The notes under the pieces: model-generated | Told to the model about the DNA's origin: nothing | Databases searched by the model: none | The model's input: only the letters and a program-made list of their open reading frames with translations | In this document: in pieces, positions 35,802 to 44,452 of the stretch | Numbering within the stretch: the first letter of the stretch is position 1 | Layout: every line of letters starts with the position of its first letter | Program-made: the position numbers and the translations under genes | Source of the DNA: Streptomyces sp. SirexAA-E | GTDB lineage: Bacteria; Actinomycetota; Actinomycetes; Streptomycetales; Streptomycetaceae | Reading direction: 5' to 3' | NCBI RefSeq assembly: GCF_000177195.2 | Contig: NC_015953.1 | Span: forward strand, 7,192,001 to 7,256,000 | DNA: 64,000 bases

Positions 35802-36668
35802 ATGCGCTACGGAAGCGCACTGCGCGAGCAGATCCACACCCCCGGGACCACTCCGCTCGTCGGCATCTACGACATGTACTCGGCATCGGTCGCGGCCCGC
35901 CACTACGACGGCTTCTTCGTCTCCGGATTCGGATTCGCCGCCTCCCACTACGGGTTGCCGGACATCGGCTTCATCGCCTGGCCGGACATGGTCGCCTTCG
36001 TCGAACGGCTCCGGCATGCCTTCCCCGCCCACCACCTGCTGGTGGACATCGACGACGGATACGTCGACCCGGAGGTGGCGTGCCACGTCGTGCAGCGGCT
36101 GGAGCGGACCGGTGCCTCCGGGGTCATCCTCGAGGACCAGAAGCGTCCACGCCGGTGCGGTCACGCCGACGGCAAGACGGTGCTGCCCCTGGAGGAGTAC
36201 CTCGAGAAGCTGAACCTCGTCCTGGAGAGCCGGCGGGACCTGGTCGTCGTGGCCCGTACCGACGCCACGGAGGAGAGCGAGATCCTGCGCCGCGCCCAGG
36301 CGCTCGCGGAGACCGACGCCGACGTGGTGCTGGTCGACGGTGTCCGGGACGTCGAGTGGATCCGCCGGATCCGGAAGGTCATCGACGACAAGCCCCTGCT
36401 CTTCAACCAGATCGCGGGCGGCAGGTCCCCGAGGCTCTCGCTCTCCGAACTCACCGATCTGGAATGCCAGGTGGCCATCTACAGCACGCCCTGTCTGTTC
36501 GCCGCGCACGCCGCCATCGACACCGCGCTCAGCGAGCTGAAGGAGGCCGACGGACGCCTCCCGGAGTTCTCGCCCGCAACCTCGGTGGGGGTTCGGGCCT
36601 CCACCGAACTGCTGGAGCGGAACATCAGCCGCCACCACCCGGCCGGCGCCCGTCTCCTTCCGGCCTGA
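35802..36668 (+). CDS. Isocitrate lyase/PEP mutase superfamily lyase
   Basis: A 288-residue TIM-barrel enzyme. Near the N-terminus VGIYDMYSASVAARHYDGFFVSGFGFAAS and VDIDDGYVDPEVA supply the Mg2+-binding acid cluster. The loop EDQKRPRRCGHADGKTVLP keeps the catalytic Cys119 (R-C-G-H) of the C-C lyase branch, and lacks the EDKxxPKxNS motif of phosphonate mutases, so it is probably a 2-methylisocitrate lyase-like or oxaloacetate hydrolase-like enzyme rather than a PEP mutase. AAGGAGA precedes the ATG. It stands next to a prenyl synthase on the other strand; no functional link is visible. Confidence 0.8.
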   Translation: MRYGSALREQIHTPGTTPLVGIYDMYSASVAARHYDGFFVSGFGFAASHYGLPDIGFIAWPDMVAFVERLRHAFPAHHLLVDIDDGYVDPEVACHVVQRLERTGASGVILEDQKRPRRCGHADGKTVLPLEEYLEKLNLVLESRRDLVVVARTDATEESEILRRAQALAETDADVVLVDGVRDVEWIRRIRKVIDDKPLLFNQIAGGRSPRLSLSELTDLECQVAIYSTPCLFAAHAAIDTALSELKEADGRLPEFSPATSVGVRASTELLERNISRHHPAGARLLPA

Positions 36669-36786
36669 GGCGCACCCGGGCGGACCCGGGCCCGGCGAGC
36701 GGGTCCGGGCCGACCCCCTGTGGCGGCACGTCCCTCACGAGAGCGGGCAGCCGCACCGCGGAACGCGCCGGAGAAGCGGGAACAGC

Positions 36787-36963
36787 ATGACGGGGTCCAC
36801 CGGGCGCGGGACCCGGGCCGAGTGGACGGTCGCGGTCGGCGTGCTGTGCGCAACGCAGTCGACCGACAGTGCCGCGTGGTCCGACGCCCCCGACGGAGGC
36901 ACGGGAACGACCCACGGCGTCCTGGACGTCTTCCTGTCGCAGGCGGCCGACCGCATGGCGTGA
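36787..36963 (+). CDS. 58-residue hypothetical protein (doubtful)
   Basis: A short frame MTGSTGRGTRAEWTVAVGVL... ending in FLSQAADRMA, in the 344-base gap between the lyase and the prenyl synthase genes. GAGAAGCGGGAAC upstream of the ATG is a weak ribosome site. Codon bias is compatible with coding, but no family is recognised, so it may be chance. Confidence 0.25.
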   Translation: MTGSTGRGTRAEWTVAVGVLCATQSTDSAAWSDAPDGGTGTTHGVLDVFLSQAADRMA

Positions 36964-37012
36964 CCGCCGTCCCGCGCGGCCGGGCGGCGCCCCGCCCGGC
37001 CGCACGGGACGG

Positions 37013-38104
37013 TCACCTGCTCCGCTCGACGCTCCACAACGGCAGGTGCTCGAAGAAGGTGACCGCCTCCGCACGCCAGCGCGACCGCCACCCCGCCGCC
37101 ACCAGGGACGCCTCCTCGGCACGGCGCCGCATCTCGGCGCGCGCCGTGTCCGCGACCCCGTGGCGCTCACCGATCTCCCGCACGGCGTCGATGACCTCGG
37201 GCGTGCACGCCGGGTCGCCGAGCGCCGACTCCACCACGGCGCGCTCGGCGCCCTCGGTGACCGACAGCAGGGCACTGACCGTGTAACTGCGCCTGCCGTC
37301 GCGGAGGTCGGTCCCGGTCGGCTTGCCCGTGACCTCCGCGTCGCCGTACAGGTCCAGGTAGTCGTCGCGCATCTGCCCGCAGATCCCGACCAGCCGTGCG
37401 TAGCGCCGTAGTTCCTGATCGAACGCCTCCGGCTGCCCGCCCGCCGCCAGCAGCCCCAGCCGCATCGGCGCGAGGACGGAATAGCGGGCGGACTTGAAGT
37501 CGGCCACGGAGTGCAGGACGTCCTCGCCGGGCACGGCGCCGGTGAAATCACGCTCCAGGTCGACGATCTGGCCGACGAAGGTGTCGGCAGCCGCCCGCGT
37601 CTGCGCCTCGGCCATCGCCTGACGCAGCGCGACGGGCAGCCGTGCCTCCAGGAGCACCCGCAGGGACAGGCCCAGCGCCAGGTCCCCCGCGAGCACGGTG
37701 AGACCGAGCGCCGCCTGGGGGAGCCGCGGGAAGCGCTCGCGGTAGGCGTAGTACGTCGACGGGCCGCCCCGGCGCGTCGGGCTGTCGTCGATGAGGTCGT
37801 CGTGCACCAGCCCGTGGGTGTGCAGCAGCTCGATGCTCAGGGCCGCGGCGTCCAGACCTTCGGCCGGCTCGGCGCTCACCAGTCCGGCCGCCTCGTGGAG
37901 CAGCACGACCCGCATCCGCTTGCCGCCACGCATGGACAGCTCCCGCAGCAGCTGGACGCACTCCGGGGCGTATCGGCTGAAGGAGGGGGCGTCCAGCGTC
38001 CTGTCCAAGGTGTCGAAGTACTCCTCGAACAGCGCGTTGAACCGCCGCTCGTGCGCGGCGGCACGCTTCAGCATCCGCTCGACGGGACCGGTGGTGTGGG
38101 TCAT
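37013..38104 (-). CDS. Polyprenyl diphosphate synthase (GGPP/FPP type)
   Basis: A 363-residue trans-isoprenyl diphosphate synthase. The first Asp-rich motif is HDDLIDD (D102-D107), preceded by SMRGGKRMRVVLLHEAAGL, and the second is GQMRDDYLDLYGD near residue 245, with KPTGTDLRDGRRSYT. It condenses isopentenyl diphosphate with allylic diphosphates. The residue five positions before the first motif is bulky-neutral (H-T-H-G-L-V-H), so chain length cannot be read safely. The ATG at 38104 is used because AGGAAG lies 8 bases upstream; an ATG at 38146 is in frame. No terpene cyclase is adjacent. Confidence 0.88.
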   Translation of the reverse strand: MTHTTGPVERMLKRAAAHERRFNALFEEYFDTLDRTLDAPSFSRYAPECVQLLRELSMRGGKRMRVVLLHEAAGLVSAEPAEGLDAAALSIELLHTHGLVHDDLIDDSPTRRGGPSTYYAYRERFPRLPQAALGLTVLAGDLALGLSLRVLLEARLPVALRQAMAEAQTRAAADTFVGQIVDLERDFTGAVPGEDVLHSVADFKSARYSVLAPMRLGLLAAGGQPEAFDQELRRYARLVGICGQMRDDYLDLYGDAEVTGKPTGTDLRDGRRSYTVSALLSVTEGAERAVVESALGDPACTPEVIDAVREIGERHGVADTARAEMRRRAEEASLVAAGWRSRWRAEAVTFFEHLPLWSVERSR

Positions 38105-38165
38105 CTGGGAACTTCCTGCTCGCGCCGCATCGGTCGAGGAGATCATCCCTGACGCGGGTCACCCT

Positions 38166-38196
38166 CCCGGAGGGAGGGCGGGGTTCCCCCTCCGGG
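38166..38196 (-). terminator. Hairpin after the serine hydrolase gene
   Basis: A 9-bp inverted repeat (arms 38166-38174 and 38188-38196) between the stop of the upstream serine hydrolase and the prenyl synthase start, both on the minus strand. The loop is 13 bases and no T-run follows, so it is a modest candidate. Confidence 0.35.
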
Positions 38197-38250
38197 ACGG
38201 CCGGGGCGAGGGCAGACCGCCCCGCCGACGCGCACGGAGCCCGGCGGGTC

Positions 38251-39351
38251 TCAGCGCCGCCCGGCGCACAGGGCCGCGTCCACCGCCCCCTGGAGGTGGC
38301 GCAGGCCGTCGCCCTGTGCCGCCCATGTCGTGGTGTAGACCGTCACGGTGCCGCGGCCGCCCGTGGCCCGGCCGCCGCCCACCGAGTCACCGGGCAGATC
38401 CCCGCCGTGCCCCCAGTAGACGCCACCGCAACTGAGCGGGACCGACGCGACACCGTAGCCGTAGCGGCTGCCCGCCGGGTAGACGTCGGTTCCGCCCACA
38501 TCGGTGGTGTCCTCGGTCATCCGGCGCACCGCCCAGGCCGGCAGGAGGCGCCCCCCGAAGAGCCCGTCCCAGAAGGCGTTGAGATCCTTCGGCGTGGAGA
38601 CGAGCCCGCCGGACGCACCGAACTCGTACCCGGGAAGCTCGGTGACGTCCACCCGCCCCGCCTCCGGATCCGCCGGGTGGACCCCGTAGTTGCGGGCGTG
38701 CTCGCCGCGCAGGCTGAACTCACCGGGGGAGGGCCAGTACGTGTCGTCCAGCCGGAGCGGGCGCAGGATCGTGCGCTCGACGTAGGTGCGGAAACCGACC
38801 CCCGTCACCTCGTCGATCACCATGCCGAGCACCAGGTAGTTGGTGTTGGAGTAGCCCCAGCCGGTGCCGGGCGGGAAGACCGGGTCCTGGTCGAGCGCGA
38901 GGGCCAGGTACTCCTGGGGCGTCCCGGCGTGTGTCCAGTCGACCAGCGCGGAGTACTCCGGGAGCCCGCTGGTCTGCTTGAGCAACTGCCTGATGGTGAT
39001 CGGCCGTTCGGCGAGCTGCGGCACGTGGTCGCCCGCCCGGTCGTCGAGCCCGATGCGGCCTTCCGCGACCAGGCGCATCACCGCGGTGGCCGTGAACGCC
39101 TTGGTGTTGCTCGCCAGCCGGAAGCGTCCCCGCGCGCCCACCATCGGCCGGCCCGATGCCAGGTCCGCCACCCCGGCGGTACGCGTCACCTCGCCGTCGT
39201 GGGCGAGGGCGCCCGGGACCCCGTCCTGGCCGACGAGCAGGTCCAGCTGCCGCTGGAGCGGGTCGGGCCGTTGGGCGAAGGCGGCCGGGGCGGCCACCCC
39301 GGTCAGAGTCACGGCGAGCAGGACCGAGGCTGCGAGGCGCTTGTGCCGCAT
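38251..39351 (-). CDS. Secreted serine hydrolase (beta-lactamase class C/DD-peptidase fold)
   Basis: A 366-residue protein with a Sec signal peptide (RLAASVLLAVTLTGVAAPAAFA). The serine-active motifs are SNTK (S81, K84), YSN in GWGYSNTNYLVLG, and HGG in VYWGHGGDLPGD. This is the class C beta-lactamase/D-alanyl-D-alanine carboxypeptidase fold (PF00144) seen in many Streptomyces exported esterases and peptidases. GGGGGAAC precedes the ATG. About 80 bases upstream is a tandem 22-bp repeat that may control it. The substrate is unknown. Confidence 0.88.
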   Translation of the reverse strand: MRHKRLAASVLLAVTLTGVAAPAAFAQRPDPLQRQLDLLVGQDGVPGALAHDGEVTRTAGVADLASGRPMVGARGRFRLASNTKAFTATAVMRLVAEGRIGLDDRAGDHVPQLAERPITIRQLLKQTSGLPEYSALVDWTHAGTPQEYLALALDQDPVFPPGTGWGYSNTNYLVLGMVIDEVTGVGFRTYVERTILRPLRLDDTYWPSPGEFSLRGEHARNYGVHPADPEAGRVDVTELPGYEFGASGGLVSTPKDLNAFWDGLFGGRLLPAWAVRRMTEDTTDVGGTDVYPAGSRYGYGVASVPLSCGGVYWGHGGDLPGDSVGGGRATGGRGTVTVYTTTWAAQGDGLRHLQGAVDAALCAGRR

Positions 39352-39429
39352 AGATGTTCCCCCTTGTTCGTGGCCCGGTTCGGGCCGGTCGTGCGCTCGC
39401 CGACGAGCCTCGCAGGACTGCGGCGCCGG

Positions 39430-39474
39430 GGCAGTACGGCCCGCCCCCCGACGGCAGTACGGCCCGCCCCCCGA
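39430..39474. repeat. Tandem 22-bp direct repeat upstream of the serine hydrolase
   Basis: Two identical 22-bp units, 39430-39451 and 39453-39474, with a 23-bp period, each containing GCAGTACGGCC next to a C-run. They lie 79-123 bases upstream of the serine hydrolase start. The spacing of about two helical turns suits a response-regulator binding site. Confidence 0.6.
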
Positions 39475-39595
39475 ACCGACAGTGTTCCCAGCCCCCTTGA
39501 CAGGGCGCCCGGTGCCAGGGCAGGGCGGCACGACCGGGGAGGAGCGGGCGCGGTGCTCCCGCCCGGCGCACGTATGCGCCCGCCGCTCCCCGAGG

Positions 39596-41392
39596 TCACG
39601 CCGGAGGCGTGGGCTGCAACCCCGCGTACACACCGCCCGTCCGGAGGAGTTCCGCGTGGGTCCCCACCTCGGCGATCCGGCCGTCCTCCATCGCCACGAT
39701 GCGGTCGGCCCCCTGGATCGTGGACAGCCGGTGCGCCACGACGAAGACGGTCCGGCCGTGGACGAGCCGGCTCAGGGCCTCCTGGACGAGCGCCTCGGAA
39801 CGGTTGTCGAGCGCGGAGGTCGCCTCGTCGAGCACCAGCACCCGGGGGTCGCGGATCAGCGCCCGGGCGATGGCCAGCCGCTGCCTCTGGCCGCCCGACA
39901 GCTGCGCGCCCCGCTCCCCGACGACCGTGTCGAGACCGTGCGGCAGTCCGTTCACGAACCCCAGCGCGTTCGCGTCCCGCAGGGCCCGCATCAGCGTCTC
40001 CTCGTCGGTGTCCCCCATGCCGTACGTGACGTTGTCGCGGATGCTGCCCTCGAACAGGATCGACTCCTGCGGGACCACCGACAGGAAGCGCCGGTAGGTG
40101 CGCAGGTCGAGCCCCGCCATGTCGGTGCCGTCGAGCAGGATCCGGCCCGAAGTGGGCCGGATGAAACCGATCAGCAGATTGAGCACCGTCGACTTGCCCG
40201 CGCCCGAGGCCCCGACCAGCGCGATGGTCTCGCCCGGCCGCGCCGAGAGGGTGAACCCCTCGACCGCCGGCTCCCCGTCCTCGTAGTCGAACCGGACGTC
40301 CTCGAAGTCGATGCGGCCCACGACGTGCTCCACCTGGGTCTTGCCGGCGTTGTTCTCCAGATCGGGCGCCTGGAGCACCTCGCCCGCCGAACGCACCGAT
40401 TCGAGGCCCTTGGTGAGGACGGGTGCCAGTCCGAGCAGGGTCGTCACGGACCCCGTCAGCACGGTGAAGAAGGAGCTCAGCATCACCACGTCACCGGGGG
40501 TGATGGCCATCCAGCCGTGGTACGCCACCAGCGCCGACCCGGTCAGACACAGCACCCCGAGCGTGTTGAGGATGACCCAGGCCAGAGACCCGAAGCGACC
40601 GTTGATCATGTCCAGGCGCAGCCCGGCCGCGAACACCTGGCGCAGTGAGCCGTCGACCCGGACCAGCGCGGTCCACTCCAGGCCGTGGGCGCGGGTGATC
40701 GGGATCAGGGTGGTCATCTCGCCGACCCGGGAGGAGAGCTGCTCGACCTCGCGGCGGAAGGACTCGTTGTGGCTGCGCAGCCGCCCGCGCAGCTTCATCA
40801 CCAGGAAGCCGGCCGCCGGCACCACCACGAGGAAGACCGGCAGGAACTCCGGTACGCGCACACCGATGACCACGAGCCCGCCGACCAGCGTGACGACCGC
40901 GCCCAGACCCATGTCGGAGCTCTGCTGCACCATCTGCTCCACGGCCTCGACGTCGCGGACCACCTTGGCCTGAAGCACGCTCGAACTGACCCGTGCGTGG
41001 TAGCCGATGGACAACTGCTGCATGCGGCGGCACAGCGCCGAGCGCAGGGTCGTGCCCATGCGCCGGATGCTGCCGCCCAGGAACCGCACGTACCACTGGT
41101 GGAGCGGGTAGTTGATCACGAGGATGAACAGCAGGACGCCGGTGGCCTTCCAGATCCCCGACTCGGGACCGTGCTGGACGACCACGTCCAGGACCGTGGC
41201 GGTGATCAGGGGCAGCAGCCAGATGGGGCTGTGCTTCACGACGAAGATGCAGACCGCCAGCGCCAGACGGCCACGGTCGGGGCGGAAGAGATGACCGAGT
41301 GTGCGGACCGGGTTCTCGCCGCGATAGCGGTGATCCAGGTGGTCGAAGGGTGGCAGGGGCTCGCCGAAACGATGGGAAAGCGCTTTCTCCAT
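39596..41392 (-). CDS. ABC exporter half-transporter (membrane + ATPase)
   Basis: A 598-residue ABC protein with six membrane segments in the first 320 residues and a nucleotide-binding domain after that: Walker A VGASGAGKSTVL, signature QLSGGQRQRLAIARAL, Walker B VLVLDEATSALD. It is an exporter of the lipid/peptide/drug type that works as a dimer. The ATG at 41392 (MEKALSHRF) is used; an in-frame ATG at 41428 would add 12 residues. Codons 2-5 create a 12-bp palindrome (GAAAGCGCTTTC) that resembles a LacI-type operator, perhaps by chance. The substrate is not evident. Confidence 0.87.
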   Translation of the reverse strand: MEKALSHRFGEPLPPFDHLDHRYRGENPVRTLGHLFRPDRGRLALAVCIFVVKHSPIWLLPLITATVLDVVVQHGPESGIWKATGVLLFILVINYPLHQWYVRFLGGSIRRMGTTLRSALCRRMQQLSIGYHARVSSSVLQAKVVRDVEAVEQMVQQSSDMGLGAVVTLVGGLVVIGVRVPEFLPVFLVVVPAAGFLVMKLRGRLRSHNESFRREVEQLSSRVGEMTTLIPITRAHGLEWTALVRVDGSLRQVFAAGLRLDMINGRFGSLAWVILNTLGVLCLTGSALVAYHGWMAITPGDVVMLSSFFTVLTGSVTTLLGLAPVLTKGLESVRSAGEVLQAPDLENNAGKTQVEHVVGRIDFEDVRFDYEDGEPAVEGFTLSARPGETIALVGASGAGKSTVLNLLIGFIRPTSGRILLDGTDMAGLDLRTYRRFLSVVPQESILFEGSIRDNVTYGMGDTDEETLMRALRDANALGFVNGLPHGLDTVVGERGAQLSGGQRQRLAIARALIRDPRVLVLDEATSALDNRSEALVQEALSRLVHGRTVFVVAHRLSTIQGADRIVAMEDGRIAEVGTHAELLRTGGVYAGLQPTPPA

Positions 41393-41491
41393 AGGGTCAT
41401 CCCACCCGGTCACGCCCTTCGCCGACAACCCCCGTCCACGGGGGGAGACGCCGCCGCGGGCCCCGCGCCCACGGGCCCGGGGCCACCGCTC

Positions 41492-41932
41492 TCAGGCCAG
41501 CCGCAGGTCGACCCACTCGACGGTCTCCCCGGGCAGCCGATAGCGCTCGGTCTCCACGAACCCGTGCCGGTGTGCGAACCGGAGTCCCGCCTCGTTGGCG
41601 GCGAGGGCGACGGTCTCGATCACCTCGGCGCCCATCTCGCGTGCCCGGGCGAGCCCGCGAGCGTACAGCGCCTCGCCGTACCCCTGTCCACGGTGGCCGG
41701 CGAGCACACGGGCGATCACGGTCGCCGTTCGCGTGCCGTCGGCGGGCGGACGGACGGTGCCGCACCCCACCAGGACGTCACCGAGGTAGGCGACCTCCAG
41801 CCTGTGGCGCCGGGCGCGGTCCCGTGCGTCGTCGAGCGAGAGGAGGTGTGTGGGGATGACGGAGTTGTGTACGTGCAGCCAGTCCTCGAGGGCGCTGCCA
41901 CCGTCGGGCTCGACGAAGCGAAGATCGAACAT
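41492..41932 (-). CDS. GNAT-family N-acetyltransferase
   Basis: A 146-residue acetyltransferase. VLAGHRGQGYGEALYARGLARA is the acetyl-CoA-binding R/Q-x-x-G-x-G/A loop, preceded by the beta strand VGCGTVRPP and followed by VETVALAANEAGLRFAHRHGFVETERY, the typical end of the fold. It transfers an acetyl group to an amine; the target is unknown. It lies alone between the ABC exporter gene and a divergent small membrane-protein gene. Confidence 0.85.
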   Translation of the reverse strand: MFDLRFVEPDGGSALEDWLHVHNSVIPTHLLSLDDARDRARRHRLEVAYLGDVLVGCGTVRPPADGTRTATVIARVLAGHRGQGYGEALYARGLARAREMGAEVIETVALAANEAGLRFAHRHGFVETERYRLPGETVEWVDLRLA

Positions 41933-42030
41933 CGTAGTAGGGAAGCCTGATCATCCCCTGTACGTCAACCCTCCCGGGGAATCTCCGGGGTATATCGCGT
42001 GATCGTTTCCCGACCGGGTAGCGGACGTGC

Positions 42031-42333
42031 ATGTTCAGGCATAGGCGTGTACGAGTGGTGACCGTTCTGCTCATCGGCTGGGTGGTGCTGGCCTCGGTGG
42101 AGCACCGGGCGGAACAGGCGCCGTGGCCGAGGGCCGTGCCGGCCGGGTTGCTGTGGGCCTGCGTGGTGGCCGGTGTCTGGTGGTTCGCGGAGTGGACGCA
42201 GGCGCCCGTGCGCACCGCGCGCCGGGCCCGGCGCGGCGCGCCGGGGGACGGTGCCCGGCGCCGACACGGAGCCGTGGAGGACCCGGACCCGCATCCGCAC
42301 CCGCGGAACTCCTCGACGCCGTCACACCGCTGA
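42031..42333 (+). CDS. Small membrane protein, unknown function
   Basis: A 100-residue protein with two hydrophobic segments (VVTVLLIGWVVLASVE and AVPAGLLWACVVAGVWWFAEW) and a basic, Pro/His-rich cytoplasmic-like tail. I do not recognise a family. The frame is followed by a very strong terminator, and it has a plausible divergent promoter region with the GNAT gene, both of which support a real gene. Confidence 0.5.
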   Translation: MFRHRRVRVVTVLLIGWVVLASVEHRAEQAPWPRAVPAGLLWACVVAGVWWFAEWTQAPVRTARRARRGAPGDGARRRHGAVEDPDPHPHPRNSSTPSHR

Positions 42334-42345
42334 CGGCCCGTCCGC

Positions 42346-42394
42346 ACGCCGACGGCCCGTGCACACCTCCACGGTGTGCACGGGCCGTCGGCGT
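42346..42394. terminator. Very strong bidirectional terminator
   Basis: A perfect 22-bp inverted repeat (arms 42346-42367 and 42373-42394) with a 5-base loop, between the convergent small membrane-protein gene (+) and the SRPBCC gene (minus). Confidence 0.85.
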
Positions 42395-42420
42395 TCTGCG
42401 GGACCCGGCGAGTGCGGTGG

Positions 42421-42864
42421 TCAGAGCCCCCGGGGGCCGTCACCCGCGGCCGTCGACTCGGCCAGCTTCTGGAACTCGCCCAGGTCGTAGGAGGCCAGCA
42501 CCGAATCGAGGTTGGTCAGAGCGCCCAGGCGCTCCACGAACCCCTTCGGGTCGTACTCGATCTGGAGGGCGACCCGGCTGGAGGTGTCGTCCAGCCGGTG
42601 GAACGTCACGACACCGGCGTGGTGCACGCCCTCGATCGTCTTCCAGGCGATCCGGTCCTGCGGAACGACCTCGGTGAGCTCCGCGACGAAGGCCTTGTCC
42701 GCGCCCGGCAGGGCGAGCTGCCAGGAGAAGCGGCGCTCGTCCATCGGGTCGACCCGCCGCACATGGCTCAGGAACTTCGGCCACTGCGTCACGTCGCTCC
42801 ACAGGGCCCAGGTGACGGCGACGGGAGCCTTGATGTCGACGGTCTCGACGAGGGAGGAGGACAT
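42421..42864 (-). CDS. SRPBCC-family protein (START-like domain)
   Basis: A 147-residue single SRPBCC domain: VETVDIKAPVAVTWALWSDVTQWPKFLSHVRRVDPMDERRF, then WQLALPGADKAFVAELTEVVPQDRIAWKTIEGVHHAGVVTFHRLDDTSSRVALQIEYDPKGFVERLG. It belongs to the polyketide-cyclase/dehydrase-like group common in Streptomyces that binds hydrophobic ligands. It is outside the polyketide cluster, is not one of its cyclases by context, and has no known role here. GGGAGGAGGAC precedes the ATG. Confidence 0.78.
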   Translation of the reverse strand: MSSSLVETVDIKAPVAVTWALWSDVTQWPKFLSHVRRVDPMDERRFSWQLALPGADKAFVAELTEVVPQDRIAWKTIEGVHHAGVVTFHRLDDTSSRVALQIEYDPKGFVERLGALTNLDSVLASYDLGEFQKLAESTAAGDGPRGL

Positions 42865-42971
42865 GGCGAACCACCTTGCTTCCATTCGGTTACGGGAGTG
42901 CTTGCGCTGCCGGGTACCCGGTGACCGGCGACGCAAGCCCGGCCATCCGTGCCGGCCGGACGTCCGGAGCC

Positions 42972-44219
42972 TCAGGCACCCACGAGCCGGAGCGACGCCC
43001 ACAGGGCCGCGGTGGCCAGGACGAGGGCGGCGGGGGTGGTGAGCAGGCCGAGGCGGCTGAACTCCCGCAGCCCGATGTCGTGGTCGTGCTGGTGCGCGAT
43101 GCGGCGCCACAACAGGGTGGCCAGCGAACCGGCGTACGTCAGGTTGGGGCCGATGTTCACGCCGACGAGCACCGCGAGGACCGAGCCAGGGCCCGAGGCG
43201 GAGGCCAGCGGCACGAGCGCCAGTACGGCCGGCAGATTGTTGATGAGATTGGCGAGCAGCGCGGCCACACCGGCCGTGGCGAGCAGCGCGGGCAGCGACG
43301 TCCCGTCCGGCAGCACATGACCGAGGGCCTCGCCGAGCCCGTTGTCCACGACGGCCCGGACGACGACGCCCAGGGCGAGGACGAAGGCCAGGAACGGCAC
43401 CGACGCGGCCCGCACGATGTCGGGCACGGTGGTGCGGCGACGGGAGAGCGCCCGTACGGCCATGACGAGGGCCCCCGCGGTGGCGACCCAGGCCGGGTCC
43501 ACGTCGAAGACGGAGGCCACGGGGAACCCGACGAGGGTGGCGGCGACCGTCACCACGGCGAACAGTGGTGTCTCCGGTCGCCGTTCCGGTGCGCTCCCGG
43601 CAGGCGGCGCGCTCAGGTCGGCGGCGAAGAAGCGGCGGAACACCGCGTACTCGACGGCGATCGCCACCAGCCAGGGCAGCAGCATCAGCACGGCGAACCG
43701 GGTGAAGGACAGGCCGGTCGCGGCGAACGCGAGCAGGTTCGTCAGGTTCGAGACGGGCAGCAGCAGCGAAGCCGTGTTGGACAGGTGGGCGCCGGCGTAG
43801 ACGTGCGGCTTGGGCCGCACCCCCATCCGGGCGGCCGTGGCGAAGACCACCGGGGTCAGCAGGACCACGGTGGCGTCCAGACTCAGGACCGCGGTGACCG
43901 CCGAGGCGAGCACGAAGACCGCACCCAGCAGCCGTGGGGGGCTCGCACCGGCCCAGCGGGCCATCCAGCCGCCGCACGCGTGGAAGAGCCCCTCGTCCGC
44001 GCAGAGCCTGGCCAGGACGAGGACGGCCGCGAGGAACCCGATCACGGGGCCGAGCCGCCCGGCCTCCTCCCGCACGTGGTCCCACGGGACGGCACCGCAC
44101 AGGACCACCACTCCGGCGGCCGGAACGGCGAACGCCGCCTCGGGCAGGCGGAAGGGGCGCACCACCGCACCGAACAGCACCAGGGCCAGCATGGCGACGG
44201 ACAGGAACTCGCTGATCAT
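42972..44219 (-). CDS. ArsB/SLC13-like anion permease
   Basis: A 415-residue membrane protein with about 11-12 segments of the ion-transporter superfamily (ArsB/CitM/SLC13). Characteristic stretches are LSLDATVVLLTPVVFATAARMGVRPKPHVYAGAHLSNTASLLLPVSNLTNLLAF and its pseudo-repeat ALLANLINNLPAVLALVPLASA...VLVGVNIGPNLTYAGSLATLLW. ArsB-type proteins export arsenite or other oxyanions. No arsR or arsC gene is nearby, so arsenite is not assured. Confidence 0.82.
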   Translation of the reverse strand: MISEFLSVAMLALVLFGAVVRPFRLPEAAFAVPAAGVVVLCGAVPWDHVREEAGRLGPVIGFLAAVLVLARLCADEGLFHACGGWMARWAGASPPRLLGAVFVLASAVTAVLSLDATVVLLTPVVFATAARMGVRPKPHVYAGAHLSNTASLLLPVSNLTNLLAFAATGLSFTRFAVLMLLPWLVAIAVEYAVFRRFFAADLSAPPAGSAPERRPETPLFAVVTVAATLVGFPVASVFDVDPAWVATAGALVMAVRALSRRRTTVPDIVRAASVPFLAFVLALGVVVRAVVDNGLGEALGHVLPDGTSLPALLATAGVAALLANLINNLPAVLALVPLASASGPGSVLAVLVGVNIGPNLTYAGSLATLLWRRIAHQHDHDIGLREFSRLGLLTTPAALVLATAALWASLRLVGA

Positions 44220-44452
44220 GCCCCGATGATCCCCGACCCGGACCCGCGCGGGCCTCTCGGCCCTGGTGGGCAGAGGGTGTGGCGCCCGGCCGTCCGAGCC
44301 GCCACGACATGAAACAGTGCGTGTCGAAGAGGCGGCACAGATTCTGACGGCATGTCGGACACCGGAAGCGTGGCCGCGGACCGGGACGGGACCGTGCCGC
44401 TCGCACCCGCGCCGACGCGCCCTGTCCGAAGGGGCGCCCAGGAGGTTGGACC

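Noticed and set aside
35802..36668. Phosphoenolpyruvate mutase and a phosphonate pathway
   Set aside because: The loop is EDQKRPRRCGH, not the EDKxxPKxNS of mutases, and no phosphonopyruvate decarboxylase gene is nearby.
36669..37012. A terpene pathway formed by the prenyl synthase and its neighbours
   Set aside because: No terpene cyclase, prenyltransferase or mevalonate gene is present within 10 kb on either side.
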